Source: Roseovarius spongiae (GTDB lineage: Bacteria > Pseudomonadota > Alphaproteobacteria > Rhodobacterales > Rhodobacteraceae). Taken from it: DNA of 64,000 nt. Positions within the stretch are counted from its first letter, which is position 1. Every line of letters begins with the position of its first letter. The notes below the pieces were generated by a model. The model was not told the DNA's origin. It saw only the letters and a list, made by a program, of their open reading frames with translations, and ran no database searches. Shown here piece after piece: positions 1 through 9,030 of this stretch. The stretch spans positions 1-64,000 of the forward strand of contig NZ_RAPE01000008.1 of NCBI RefSeq assembly GCF_003651245.1, read 5' to 3'. The position numbers and the translations under genes are program-made.

Positions 1-240
1 ATCCTCGATGAACTGGGTTATCTGCCCTTCGCCCAGACCGGCGGACAGCTCCTGTTCCACCTGATCAGCAAACTCTACGAACGCACATCCATCATCGTCA
101 CAACCAACCTGGCCTTCGGCGAATGGCCCAGCGTCTTCGGCGATGCCAAAATGACAACCGCGTTGCTCGACCGGCTTACGCACCACTGCGAGATCGTCGA
201 AACCGGAAACGAAAGCTGGCGCTTCAAGAACCGCGCATAG
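1..240 (+). CDS. istB: IstB-like ATPase of an IS21-family element, 3' part only
   Basis: The window opens inside this gene; the visible 79 codons are its C-terminal third. The reading frame starts with [10 protein letters not shown], which matches the Walker B region of IstB, continues with the [13 protein letters not shown] motif (sensor I region), and ends after [11 protein letters not shown] at a TAG codon. IstB is the AAA+ helper that works with the IstA transposase in IS21-type transposition. The IS21-type terminal repeats lie just downstream, so this is the right-hand end of the element. The N-terminal P-loop and istA lie outside the window. Confidence 0.88.
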   Translation: MLDELGYLPFAQTGGQLLFHLISKLYERTSIIVTTNLAFGEWPSVFGDAKMTTALLDRLTHHCEIVETGNESWRFKNRA

Positions 241-317
241 CGCCAACCCGAAACACCGCAGGCCCGCCGCCGCTGCGCTATGTGAGGGCTACGCAGCGCC
301 GAGCCTGCTCAGCACAA

Positions 318-364
318 GGGGGTCAATATTGGACGCCGATAGGGGGTCAAACTTCAATGCCGAT
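318..364 (+). repeat. IS21-family right-end terminal repeats
   Basis: Two copies of a 23-bp unit beginning GGGGGTCAA and ending GCCGAT lie 24 bp apart (318-340 and 342-364). This is the multiple terminal repeat arrangement of IS21-like elements, bound by IstA. The sequence stops at ATGCCGAT and does not continue into the terminal TGACA I would expect, so the extreme end seems lost at the junction with the neighbouring IS3 remnant. Confidence 0.7.
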
Positions 365-1068
365 CGCGCTGCGCCTTTCGCAGCGAGGTCCGAGGAAATG
401 GACAGGTGTCAGCCGGGACGCGGGCGCCGATCCTGGTCGAGGCGCGGGCCAATGCGCGATGGTCTCTGGATTTCGTCCATGACCAGTTCGCAAATGGTCA
501 GCGCTTCCGGGTCCTCAACATTGTCGACGACGTCACCCGGGAGTGCCTCGCTGCGATCCGTTCGCCATTGGCCTTGAACCGATGGCGGCTCAATGGCTCA
601 CCCTCGATCTCGGGCCGCCGGGTCGCGCGTGAACTGACGATCCTGATCGAGCGTCGCGGACGGCCCGGCATGATTGTCAGCGACAACGGCACGGAGCTAA
701 CTTCGAACGCCATCCTGAAGTGGTGTTCCGAGCACAAGGTAGAATGGCATTACATCGCGCAAGGCAAACCGATGCAGAACGGTTTCGTAGAAAGCTTCAA
801 TGGCCGCATGCGCGATGAACTGCTCAACGAGACCATTTTTCGCAACCTGGCTCACGCGCGAGCCGTGATCGCGGCCTGGGCCACCGACTACAACACCGAA
901 CGCCCGCATTCGGCTTTGGACTACCAGACCCCGGCTGCCTATGCACGGACCCTAACGACCGCAATCGCCCGTCCCGCTGCGCGAGATGAAAGCTCCGCGC
1001 GCCGGGCGATTGCTAAACCTGTGCCAATCGGCGTAAACACCAACCGGGCTCAAGTCGCGGCTGGATGA
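361..1068 (+). pseudogene. IS3-family transposase OrfB, N-terminally truncated
   Basis: The frame read from 406 (220 codons) carries the IS3 rve/DDE domain: first Asp in WSLDFVHD, second Asp in [10 protein letters not shown], and the Glu in [14 protein letters not shown], with 35 residues between the last two (D35E). An intact OrfB of this type is about 270-290 aa, so the N-terminus is missing; a GPRKWTG stretch in another frame just upstream suggests a frameshift near 405. Compared with relatives I remember, about 12 extra residues sit between ECLAAI and [11 protein letters not shown]. Both defects suggest an inactive copy. It is joined directly to the IS21 end. Confidence 0.82.
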
Positions 1069-1086
1069 AAGTTCAGTGGCAGGTCA
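1062..1086 (+). repeat. Probable right inverted repeat of the IS3-family element
   Basis: The transposase stop codon lies in a 25-bp stretch beginning TGGATGAAAGTTCAG and ending GGCAGGTCA. I recognise this as a terminal sequence of IS3-family elements common in alphaproteobacteria. No matching left end (TGACCTGCC...) was found upstream, which fits a truncated element. Confidence 0.5.
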
Positions 1087-1240
1087 ACGGCGTCATGACG
1101 CCTGGTAGAGGCTGCGGTCGCCAGAACGGATTATGCATAGATGATCAGAAGGACGGCATTTATTCCAATGGCGGATCGTTGTATCAGTCTCACTGATGCG
1201 GTTTGCTGGGGCAGAGCGGTGAAGTCGGAAAGGTAATGGC

Positions 1241-2761
1241 GTGGTAGCGGAACTGGCCGGAGAGGATGAGGGCCCGGTACGGCGCATGAGGCGGGGAGGT
1301 ATCACTCAAAGCCAAGGCCACCTCTCTATCTGGATCTGGCTCTTCATCATTGGGCTGATCATCCCGCTTTTCGTATATGTCGGTCCCCTGCGTTTGTCCG
1401 TCTATCGGCTGGTGCTGCTCATCGCGTTCTTCCCGGCAGTATTCTTCTGGTTGAGCGGTCGGTCGGGGCGTATCCGGCTGCCGGATATCTGTGTGGTGGC
1501 TATCTGTCTCTGGTCATCGCTCTCATTCACCGTCGTGCACGGTATGGGCGAGATGTACCAGACGATCGGCATATTCTGGGTCGAGACGCTAGGAGCCTAC
1601 CTTCTGGGACGTTGTTACATACGCACACCAGAAGCGCTTTATTCAATGGTCCGGTTGTTTTTCATTTTGGGGATCGTGATGGTTCCCTTTGCCATCTACC
1701 AGACCATAACTGCCGAGAATATCATTCTTACCTTTTTCTCAAAGATCGGGCCGACATATTGGGATAATCAAATGAGGCCGCGGTTAGGCCTCAATCGGGT
1801 TCAGGGGCCGTTCGCACATCAGATCCATTTTGGTGTATTCTTCCTGTGTCTGAGCGGGCTCATCTATTATGTTCTGGGCTACGGGCTACGCTGGGCGGCG
1901 CGTATGGGCCGGATGTTGTTGATCGCGCTCTTGGGGGCAACATCCATGTCCTCGGGGCCACTGGTGGCTCTGATGGCGCAGCTCAACATGATCATCTGGG
2001 ACGGGATGATGACATCCTACAGACAGCGTTGGCACATACTTGCCGGGCTCTCGGCGGCGGGATTCGTTGTGGTAGACATGATCTCGAATCGCACGCCGTT
2101 TCACGTCGTGATCGAGTATCTCGCCTTCAGCAAGGATACGGCCTATAATCGTATCCGTATCTGGCAATTCGGCCTCGACAATATTTTCGCCCATCCCTTG
2201 TTCGGAAATGGGTTCAACGATTGGACGCGCCCCTACTGGATGTCCGACAGCATGGACATGTTCTGGATTGTCGGCGCAGTCCGGCATGGCATCCCGGTCT
2301 GGATTCTATGGCTGGTGCTCTTTTTCCTGATCTTCTTGCCAGTCGCCTATCGACGCGGCCTGAGCGACCGGGTGAGTTGGTATCGCACAGGATATCTCAT
2401 CACGATGTTCGGCCTGTTCATGGCAGGCTGGACGGTGCACTACTGGGATGCTACTTATGTTCTGTTTATGTTTCTGCTGGCCAGTGGAGTATGGATTCTC
2501 GACTGGGATGAGACGACCGAACGTCAAGAAGGTGCGACGGATAACGCCTTCCAAGATGCACGATCTGTCGGGTATACTCGTTTCCCGTCATCGCGAACGG
2601 GCGAGAAAGCCGGCAAGGACAAGCTCAGTGCGTTGAGCGAAAGCGCTTCAATCGGTTCAGAAATAGGCGACCCCAGCTTTTTGCGACAAGGGGACGTGCT
2701 GCGAGAGATGCCCGGATCAGGGTTTCGCCTCGGCGCGGATATCCAAGCCGTCCCATTGTGA
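1241..2761 (+). CDS. Wzy-like polysaccharide polymerase / O-antigen ligase-type membrane protein
   Basis: A 506-aa multi-spanning membrane protein with about ten or more hydrophobic segments, beginning near residue 30 (WIWLFIIGLIIPLF). The long loop between later segments contains NRIRIWQFGLDNIFAHPLFGNGF, the R/H-x-x-x-W...HPLxGxGF pattern seen in the Wzy/WaaL (O-antigen ligase) superfamily. By family knowledge it would polymerise or transfer lipid-linked repeat units on the periplasmic face of the inner membrane. The GTG start at 1241 has GGAAAGG at 1228-1234; an ATG at 1286 is an alternative. The polar tail after about residue 440 is probably non-essential and overlaps the 3' end of the convergent glycosyltransferase by 137 bp. 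Confidence 0.75.
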   Translation: MVAELAGEDEGPVRRMRRGGITQSQGHLSIWIWLFIIGLIIPLFVYVGPLRLSVYRLVLLIAFFPAVFFWLSGRSGRIRLPDICVVAICLWSSLSFTVVHGMGEMYQTIGIFWVETLGAYLLGRCYIRTPEALYSMVRLFFILGIVMVPFAIYQTITAENIILTFFSKIGPTYWDNQMRPRLGLNRVQGPFAHQIHFGVFFLCLSGLIYYVLGYGLRWAARMGRMLLIALLGATSMSSGPLVALMAQLNMIIWDGMMTSYRQRWHILAGLSAAGFVVVDMISNRTPFHVVIEYLAFSKDTAYNRIRIWQFGLDNIFAHPLFGNGFNDWTRPYWMSDSMDMFWIVGAVRHGIPVWILWLVLFFLIFLPVAYRRGLSDRVSWYRTGYLITMFGLFMAGWTVHYWDATYVLFMFLLASGVWILDWDETTERQEGATDNAFQDARSVGYTRFPSSRTGEKAGKDKLSALSESASIGSEIGDPSFLRQGDVLREMPGSGFRLGADIQAVPL

Positions 2762-3575
2762 TCCCCAAACGGGCCCAACGATCGGCCTGAACCGTCGCGG
2801 GTATACCGCTGCGCTTGAGCTTGTTGGAAATGATCAACTGGCTGTAGGGAGCCTTACGCGACAGCGTGGAGATACTATCCTTCTGAATATACGTGTTGAC
2901 CAGCGGCTCATCGACGAAAGCAAAGCTTCCCAGTGTGGCAAGACGCGACGCGAAATCCCAATCAACGCTGTTATAAAGGCGCTCATCAAAGCCCTTGGCG
3001 CGCAGAAACGCATCTTTCCTACAGACGATCGTCTGGGTGCTGACAAAATTCGTCCGCGCCAGCGCAAGTCGCATATCGCCGGAAACCTCCTCGATCTCTG
3101 GCCCTGGTACGCATACGATGCGCCGCTTTCCTCGCACGTAATCGGGGTCGCGACCATACACGATCTTTATGCAGTAGACGCAGACACAGTCGTCCGGCGC
3201 TGCAGAAAGCTCCTGCATCTGCCGCGAGAGCTTGCCGTGGAGCCATTCGTCATCACTGTCTTGGAAGGCGATGACATCACCTCGCGCCGCGTAGCCGCCA
3301 GTGTTGAGAGCGCCCGCAAAACCCTTATTGTGGTCATGCAAAATCACCCGCAAGCGGGGGTCTTCGAAACGTGACAGGACCTCGGCTGTGTCATCGCTGG
3401 ATGCATCGTCCACAATGATCAACTCAAGATCAGTGTAGTCCTGTGATAACACGCTCTTGATCGCGCGTGGCAATGTTGTGGCACGATTATAGGTCGGGAT
3501 AACGACAGAAACAGAAGGGACATGGTTTTCTCTCAAATTTATCTCCAGACCTTGGTCACGCTTTTGACGTGTCAT
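2625..3575 (-). CDS. Glycosyltransferase family 2
   Basis: A 316-aa GT-A fold enzyme. The N-terminal nucleotide-sugar site shows VSVVIPTYNRATTL and LIIVDDASSDDT; the metal-binding acidic motif is in IAFQDSDDEW; the region around NSVDWDFASRLA replaces the usual ED acceptor motif. It should add one sugar to a lipid-linked repeat unit on the cytoplasmic face. It is the last gene of the minus-strand operon: its ATG overlaps the stop of the upstream glycosyltransferase by one base (TAATG), indicating translational coupling. Its last 137 bp are antisense to the end of the Wzy-like gene. Confidence 0.85.
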   Translation of the reverse strand: MTRQKRDQGLEINLRENHVPSVSVVIPTYNRATTLPRAIKSVLSQDYTDLELIIVDDASSDDTAEVLSRFEDPRLRVILHDHNKGFAGALNTGGYAARGDVIAFQDSDDEWLHGKLSRQMQELSAAPDDCVCVYCIKIVYGRDPDYVRGKRRIVCVPGPEIEEVSGDMRLALARTNFVSTQTIVCRKDAFLRAKGFDERLYNSVDWDFASRLATLGSFAFVDEPLVNTYIQKDSISTLSRKAPYSQLIISNKLKRSGIPATVQADRWARLGITMGRLGYPRRGETLIRASLAARPLVAKSWGRLFLNRLKRFRSTH

Positions 3576-4606
3576 TACGTATATGCGCGAATAAAACGCT
3601 TGAGTTGTATCTTAATGTTATTTTTCGCATTTACATACGGGATATATAAGAAATCAAATGTATACGACACCCAGTAGACCAAGGCTGCCAAATTTTTGCT
3701 CGCCATGCTAATTTTCAGAGCCCTTGGGGCCATTAAAAATCTGGAGATATGGCTTGTTTGCGCCAGCTCGGTTGCAAACTTGAGTACTGGAAGTCTGCGA
3801 CGACAGATGTCTTCGACTTCACTTTTATCTGGATACTCGAAATCGGAATATGCCTCGAGAATGTGTTCATCGTTTGAAATCGCCCAGTACCTGCCAGTAT
3901 GGCCAATTCCATACAAAAGGGAAAGCCCAGTCATATTTTCATTTCCTTCAGAAACTCCACCCATTCTGTATTCTACAAGTGGCTCTTCAATGAAGTGAAT
4001 CTCGCCGAGAAGCGTTGCACGGAATGCCATAATGCGATCTTCGGTCTTGGCCCCTCCCAAAGGGCCAAACTTGTCAAAAATTTCCTTATCGAGACCGACG
4101 GTCGCGCCCAAAGCGCAGGTTCTGTATTTCACAAGAGTAAGAGGTGTCGGCGACTCGATGATCCGTGGATTGGGACGCCGCATTCCAAATTTCACACGAT
4201 CCTTGGTCACACGATAAGCAATGGAGTGGATCAGCTTGATGGAGCGGCTTGACTCAATCCAGACTTTCGCATGCTTTTCAGCACGTTTCGGTAACGAAAC
4301 ATCATCTCCAGCATTGATCAGAACATACCCACCCGTGGCAATCTCCATGACCCGGTCGATATGGGGCACCATGCCGAGATTCGGCTCGTTGCGGTTTAGG
4401 ACCACCCTGTGCGGCCCGTCATAGGCTGCGGCCATTTCCTGCATGATCTCATATGTGCGATCCGGGGAACAATCATCCGACAGGATGATTTCCAGCGGCT
4501 CGTAGGTCTGCGCGAAGGCGCCTTCTATGGCTTCGCGGATGTACCGCTCCTGATTGTAGGCGATCACCGCGAAGGTTACGAGCGGGCGTCCTGTCGTCTC
4601 GGTCAT
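3575..4606 (-). CDS. Glycosyltransferase family 2
   Basis: A 343-aa GT2 protein with FAVIAYNQERYIREAI near the start, EIILSDDCSPDRTYEI, the metal-site region YVLINAGDDVSLPKRAE, and KTEDRIMAFRA as the ED acceptor motif. The C-terminal third is more basic and lower in GC than the adjoining flippase gene, including an Asn/Lys-rich end, which suggests it was acquired separately. It lies between the Wzx flippase (4-bp ATGA overlap, 4603-4606) and another GT2, so it probably acts in the same repeat-unit assembly. Donor and acceptor sugars cannot be read from the sequence. Confidence 0.85.
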   Translation of the reverse strand: MTETTGRPLVTFAVIAYNQERYIREAIEGAFAQTYEPLEIILSDDCSPDRTYEIMQEMAAAYDGPHRVVLNRNEPNLGMVPHIDRVMEIATGGYVLINAGDDVSLPKRAEKHAKVWIESSRSIKLIHSIAYRVTKDRVKFGMRRPNPRIIESPTPLTLVKYRTCALGATVGLDKEIFDKFGPLGGAKTEDRIMAFRATLLGEIHFIEEPLVEYRMGGVSEGNENMTGLSLLYGIGHTGRYWAISNDEHILEAYSDFEYPDKSEVEDICRRRLPVLKFATELAQTSHISRFLMAPRALKISMASKNLAALVYWVSYTFDFLYIPYVNAKNNIKIQLKRFIRAYT

Positions 4607-6099
4607 GATCCCTCTTTCACCGGCCAGCCAACGAACTCATAGATCCGCGCCATCCTTGAGACAAGCCGCCCGTGCGGTCTGATCTTGGTGAGCAAGATAT
4701 GTCCGCCGACAAAGGCGGTCACAAGCCCCAGTACCACCCCCGCCGCCGCCCCGGCCAGCGGCAGCGTGAGCGACAGCGCCAGCAACCCCAGCGCCAGCAT
4801 GGCGTGGGCTCCCGCCAGTTGCAGCGACAGCCCTTCCCAACGGAATCCGTGCAGGCGGCGCACGAGAACGGTCACCACCGCGAAATGGATTACGTAGGCC
4901 AGCAGAAAGGCCACGCCTGCCACCTCGAGCCCCAGCACGGGTAGGCCGAACCAGATCATCGATAAAAACAACGCGTTGAACATCAACTGCCGGATCAGAA
5001 ATATACCCGACCGCGCCGCCGCCACGAAGGCAAAGCCCAGCGCCCATGAGGCCAACTTGAACACATTGCCCACCATCTGCCATTGCAGTAGCATCGCAGC
5101 CTGATCAAATTCAGCGGAGTAAAGCAGCCAGATTAGCCAAGGCGCGCAACCGATCATCACCAGCAGAAGCGGCCCGCCAAGCGCCAACGCCAGTTGCATC
5201 TGATCGTTCATCAGCGCGTTCGCCGCGTCGCGGTCCCCGATCACCTCGGTCAGGCGCGGAAAATAATCGGCTCCCATCGCCTGTAGCAGGAAGCTCGCAT
5301 AGATCATAGTCACGCTCCAGGCCGCCGCAAACTGTCCGGCCGCATCAAGACCCAGATCCTGCGTAATGCGCGCGCGCACCAGCAAAAGTGTGACGGTCGT
5401 GGCCAGTGCCCCCAGCATGAAGACCACCCCCAGCTTGACCATCGGCCGCCAGGCCTGCCAGATCTTGCGCGGCGTCATCGGCGAGGTGGAAGGGCGCGGC
5501 AAGCGGCTTGTGTAGCGCCAGGCGACAAGGGCGCTGGCCGCGGGCGGCAGCAGGACCAGCCAGATCAGCCCGGCCTGCCCGTAGATCCAGACCGCCACCA
5601 GCCCACCCGCGCTGCCCACGGCGGTGCTGTAGATCGTCACCCGCCCTAGGTCGGCGATCCGCCGCAGCCCCTGCAAGAGCGCCGTCTGCGACCCCGCCAC
5701 CAGAAACAGGAAGACGGCCACGCCGACAAGGCCCACTTCCATGCTGTGATCGATACTGCCCAGCAGCCAGCGCGACAGCGCCTCGCGCGCCAGCCAGATC
5801 AGGCTCATGGCGGCGGCCCCCTGTAACAGCAGCGCGCCGAACAGCACCCGACGCACCCGCGACAGCACCGCCTCCTCGTCTTTGGCGCTAGAGATTTCAC
5901 GTACGCCGCTCATCCCCAGCCCCAGTCCCGCACCCATGGACGCCATCTCGCGCAGGTTGTTAAAAACGCTGAGCAGGCCGATCCCCGCGGGCCCCAGCAA
6001 AATTGCCACCAGCTTGGCCCTAAGAACGGTGATTACGATCCGCACCGCCTGCGCGCTGCCGATGATCACCATGGATTTCAGGAGGTCGCGCGCGGACAT
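4603..6099 (-). CDS. wzx: Wzx-type polysaccharide flippase (O-antigen translocase family)
   Basis: A 498-aa protein with 12 or more hydrophobic helices. The N-terminal KSMVIIGSAQAVRIVITVLRAK and LGPAGIGLLSVFNNLREMASMGAGLGL are typical of the WzxE/O-antigen translocase branch of the MOP superfamily. Members flip undecaprenyl-pyrophosphate-linked repeat units from cytoplasm to periplasm. It has a 4-bp overlap with the downstream GT2 and 4 bp separate it from the upstream methyltransferase. Its high GC contrasts with the AT-richer genes on both sides, so the operon looks assembled from parts of different origin. Confidence 0.88.
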   Translation of the reverse strand: MSARDLLKSMVIIGSAQAVRIVITVLRAKLVAILLGPAGIGLLSVFNNLREMASMGAGLGLGMSGVREISSAKDEEAVLSRVRRVLFGALLLQGAAAMSLIWLAREALSRWLLGSIDHSMEVGLVGVAVFLFLVAGSQTALLQGLRRIADLGRVTIYSTAVGSAGGLVAVWIYGQAGLIWLVLLPPAASALVAWRYTSRLPRPSTSPMTPRKIWQAWRPMVKLGVVFMLGALATTVTLLLVRARITQDLGLDAAGQFAAAWSVTMIYASFLLQAMGADYFPRLTEVIGDRDAANALMNDQMQLALALGGPLLLVMIGCAPWLIWLLYSAEFDQAAMLLQWQMVGNVFKLASWALGFAFVAAARSGIFLIRQLMFNALFLSMIWFGLPVLGLEVAGVAFLLAYVIHFAVVTVLVRRLHGFRWEGLSLQLAGAHAMLALGLLALSLTLPLAGAAAGVVLGLVTAFVGGHILLTKIRPHGRLVSRMARIYEFVGWPVKEGS

Positions 6100-6103
6100 C
6101 CGA

Positions 6104-6835
6104 TCACATACCGACGGAGCGTGAGCTCACCACGGTCGGAACCATTCCAACAGCAGAGGGCTCCGAATGTATTATTTCAAACCCACACCGTTTCAGAATA
6201 TCCTCCATCCCTTCCCGGGACGCATAATAGGCATACTTTCCCAGAGTATCGCCGGTGACGCCCTTCTCCCGCCATCTTGCTTCCCTCAAGGGGCAGCCGA
6301 TTAGTACCACATTCCTTACCTTGCTATCTGCTATGCTCCGGAAAAGAGGTTCGATATCAGCCCGAAGATGGTAAAGAACACGGCTGATCAGAACAGTGTC
6401 AAAACAATCGAGGATTTCAAGACTTTTCATTATATCGACATTCATGAACTCACAATCCTCAACCGTAACTCCCATATCTCGCCAACTTTCTCTCAGCGAC
6501 AGGGCTTCCTCGAATTGCAGTGACATCAACTCGATGCCACAAACTCGCTTGCCGTCCCGCGCCAAAGTAAGGCTTTGCGTACCATCCGCAGAACCAATCT
6601 CAAGAATATTTTTCCCAGGTACGATCTTAGAGATCCTGACATATCGTTCTGGAACAATGCCCTTCCTGATCTCTCCACGGTTTTCCCTGTAATAGCTCTG
6701 GAAGCCCGCATTGACGACCTCGTTTCCATTCGGATCGTAGAATACGACACCATCTTGATTATAGGTATCGCCCCTGTTTTTTAGAAGCACTTTCCTGGCG
6801 AAATCCTTCAGAAGCTTTCGATATTCCGGCATCAT
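6104..6835 (-). CDS. Class I SAM-dependent methyltransferase
   Basis: A 243-aa Rossmann-type methyltransferase. Motif I is NILEIGSADGTQSLTLA, followed by VCGIELMSLQFEEAL as the acidic-loop strand and DCFDTVLISRVLYHL as motif IV. The family transfers methyl from S-adenosylmethionine; in a glycan operon the acceptor is probably a sugar hydroxyl or a terminal phosphate. It lies directly after an APH-fold kinase gene (28 bp apart), an arrangement that recalls the kinase plus methyltransferase activities of the WbdD chain-terminating enzyme. GC is clearly lower than in the flanking flippase gene. Confidence 0.75.
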   Translation of the reverse strand: MMPEYRKLLKDFARKVLLKNRGDTYNQDGVVFYDPNGNEVVNAGFQSYYRENRGEIRKGIVPERYVRISKIVPGKNILEIGSADGTQSLTLARDGKRVCGIELMSLQFEEALSLRESWRDMGVTVEDCEFMNVDIMKSLEILDCFDTVLISRVLYHLRADIEPLFRSIADSKVRNVVLIGCPLREARWREKGVTGDTLGKYAYYASREGMEDILKRCGFEIIHSEPSAVGMVPTVVSSRSVGM

Positions 6836-6863
6836 GCCTCTCCATATTAAAGGTTAAGATATT

Positions 6864-7934
6864 TCACCACCAAGAGAAATTTTTTTCCAAAAGCTTCCAA
6901 TGAGCATTAGTTCTGTTCCAATCCACCCCTTTCAGAAGTGGATCAGATATGATCCTAGCCTCGCGCATGAAAAAATTGATGAATATAGCCACCTGATAGT
7001 CTTTCGGACGGGGTTCCACAATCGCCGCCGAGACCGCCTCTTGAAAGTCGCAACGCAGGTCACCGGAATAGAATTCATCTAAAATGAGAAGATCGCGGCG
7101 TTCAAAAATCTCGTTAAGCGCCAAGTTGTTCAGATCGTAAAGGCACGGCAGGCTCAACCCTGCATCGTCTAGATCTACGAGCCACACCTTCTCATCAAAG
7201 AGCAGATTTGCGACATTGAAATCCATATGGGACTTGATAAAATGATATCGTTCTGAAACGTCCCTGACGCAATCGTGATAGCTGGCATACTTTTTCTGTA
7301 TATCAGGCGTTAAGTGGTTTTTTACCTCATCATAACAACGCATGATCAATTCAGGCTGCGGCGGTTCCTTGTGTTCTTTGATATACCTTGTGTATGCTCG
7401 GCATATCTTGTGTAACGCCTGCATCTTCCTGTCTTTTGGCAGCAGCCCGAGAGGGGGTGCCGTAACAAAACTTTCTTGACGAAACAGTCCCGCAGGGGTT
7501 TCAATAAGCCTTGCCTCCGGCTTCTCGAAGTATCTGTAGAGCGCTATATTCATCTGGGAATTGTGCGAATCCCACTCTTTTCGGGTCGTTGTGGTAAGTA
7601 CTTTGCTGTTTTCAATATCGAAAAACTTTATATGCCCCGTTCTGGAAATATAAAGCGCAGAAGCCTGCGACATCTTTTTGCCGCCAGACACATACATGTA
7701 TTGTGCGCCACTTACGTTCTTGATTATTGATTTTACTATTCTTTTAATCCCCTTGGATATTGAGGCGCTCTTCTGGAGATAAACTTCGGCAAAACTGTCG
7801 ACATGGTCATTTTTGGAATTGACGAGAACCACAAACCTTTCATTGACTTTCCATATGCCATTTTTCATCAAAAACCGGTAAGGGCGCGTGCGAAATTTGA
7901 TTTTCAGGCGCTTTTTTATGAATTGCAGATCCAA
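6864..7934 (-). CDS. APH-fold (aminoglycoside phosphotransferase-like) kinase, possible glycan kinase
   Basis: A 356-aa protein. The C-terminal half contains KSHMDFNVANLLFDEKVWLV followed by DLDDAG. This is the Brenner HxDxxxxN catalytic loop and the magnesium-binding Asp of the APH/choline-kinase fold. The N-terminal 130 residues are basic and weakly conserved. In this operon a small-molecule or sugar phosphotransferase is more likely than antibiotic resistance: it sits between the aminotransferase (1 bp away) and a methyltransferase. The gene is AT-rich relative to its neighbours and so probably acquired. The substrate is unknown; lipopolysaccharide-core type kinases are an alternative. Confidence 0.65.
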   Translation of the reverse strand: MDLQFIKKRLKIKFRTRPYRFLMKNGIWKVNERFVVLVNSKNDHVDSFAEVYLQKSASISKGIKRIVKSIIKNVSGAQYMYVSGGKKMSQASALYISRTGHIKFFDIENSKVLTTTTRKEWDSHNSQMNIALYRYFEKPEARLIETPAGLFRQESFVTAPPLGLLPKDRKMQALHKICRAYTRYIKEHKEPPQPELIMRCYDEVKNHLTPDIQKKYASYHDCVRDVSERYHFIKSHMDFNVANLLFDEKVWLVDLDDAGLSLPCLYDLNNLALNEIFERRDLLILDEFYSGDLRCDFQEAVSAAIVEPRPKDYQVAIFINFFMREARIISDPLLKGVDWNRTNAHWKLLEKNFSWW

Positions 7935-7935
7935 G

Positions 7936-9030
7936 TCAGCCCCCTGTCGACAGCGCCTGACATATAGATTTCATGTCCACCCCTTCCAGATGCGGTCCGA
8001 TCGGCAGGCTCAGCACTTCATCCGCCAGTTGCCGCGCCAAAGGCAATGCTTCGGGCGCCAGCTTCAGCCCGGCATAGGCCGCCTGCATATGCGGCGGTAT
8101 GGGGTAATGGATCAGCGTACCCACCCCTGCCTCGGTCAGCCGGGCCTGCAACGCATCGCGCGACGGGCTGCGCACCACGTAAAGATGCCAGGCCGGTTCC
8201 GCCCAGGCTGGCACATGCGGCAGGATCACTTCCGCATCCCCCAGCCCCGCCGCATAGGTTCGTGCTACTGCACGCCTCCGGTCGGTCCAAGCGTCTAGGT
8301 GAGCGAGTTTCACCCGCAGCACGGCGGCTTGGATGGGGTCAAGACGCGAATTCACCCCCTGCACTTCGTTGATGTATTTCACCCGACTGCCGTAATTGCG
8401 CAGCACCCGTACCCGGTCGGCCAGATCGGCGTGGCGGGTGGTCACCGCGCCGCCATCTCCCAGTGCGCCCAAGTTTTTGCCGGGATAGAAGCTCCAGCAT
8501 ACGATATCGCCATGCGCGCCGATGCGCCGGCCCCTGTAGCGCGCGCCATGGGCCTGTGCGGCATCTTCAACCACGGTCAGACCATGGGCGCTGGCGATCT
8601 CCAGGATCGGGTCCATGTCGGCCGGTTGGCCATAGAGATGCACGGGCAAGAGCGCACGGGTGCGCGACGTAATCGCGGCGGCAATGCGGGCGGGGTCGAT
8701 ATTGTGGGTGGCGGGATCGGGTTCCACGGGCACGGGTGTGGCCCCCACGGCCGAAACCGCCAGCCAGGTTGCAATATAGGTGTTCGAAGGCACGATCACC
8801 TCGTCCCCCGGTCCGATGTCGAGTGCGCGCAGCGCGAGAATCAGCGCATCCAGCCCATTGGCCAGCCCCACCGCGTGATCCGCGCCGCAATAGGCCGCCC
8901 ATTCGGCCTCGAATGCTTCCACCTCTGGGCCGAGGATATACCAGCCGCTGTCCAGCACTCGCGCCACGGCGGCGTCGATGTCGGTCTTGAGTTCGCGATA
9001 GGCCGCGCCAAGGTCGAGAAAGGGGATCAT
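7936..9030 (-). CDS. DegT/DnrJ/EryC1/StrS sugar aminotransferase, FdtB-like
   Basis: A 364-aa PLP-dependent aminotransferase of the nucleotide-sugar class. It starts [15 protein letters not shown], has the phosphate-binding [13 protein letters not shown], Asp156 in [11 protein letters not shown] for the pyridine nitrogen, and Lys185 in [15 protein letters not shown] as the Schiff-base lysine. It most resembles FdtB/QdtB, which aminate C3 of dTDP-3-keto-6-deoxyhexoses. That fits the immediately upstream WxcM-like gene (ATGA overlap at 9027-9030), which supplies ketoisomerase and acyltransferase functions. The product would be a dTDP-3-amino-3,6-dideoxyhexose. The dTDP-glucose synthase and dehydratase needed to start the pathway are not in the window. 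Confidence 0.9.
   Translation of the reverse strand: MIPFLDLGAAYRELKTDIDAAVARVLDSGWYILGPEVEAFEAEWAAYCGADHAVGLANGLDALILALRALDIGPGDEVIVPSNTYIATWLAVSAVGATPVPVEPDPATHNIDPARIAAAITSRTRALLPVHLYGQPADMDPILEIASAHGLTVVEDAAQAHGARYRGRRIGAHGDIVCWSFYPGKNLGALGDGGAVTTRHADLADRVRVLRNYGSRVKYINEVQGVNSRLDPIQAAVLRVKLAHLDAWTDRRRAVARTYAAGLGDAEVILPHVPAWAEPAWHLYVVRSPSRDALQARLTEAGVGTLIHYPIPPHMQAAYAGLKLAPEALPLARQLADEVLSLPIGPHLEGVDMKSICQALSTGG

Noticed and set aside
6864..7934. Aminoglycoside resistance gene
   Set aside because: The APH-fold motifs are present, but the gene is inside a polysaccharide operon and the rest of the protein does not resemble known resistance enzymes.
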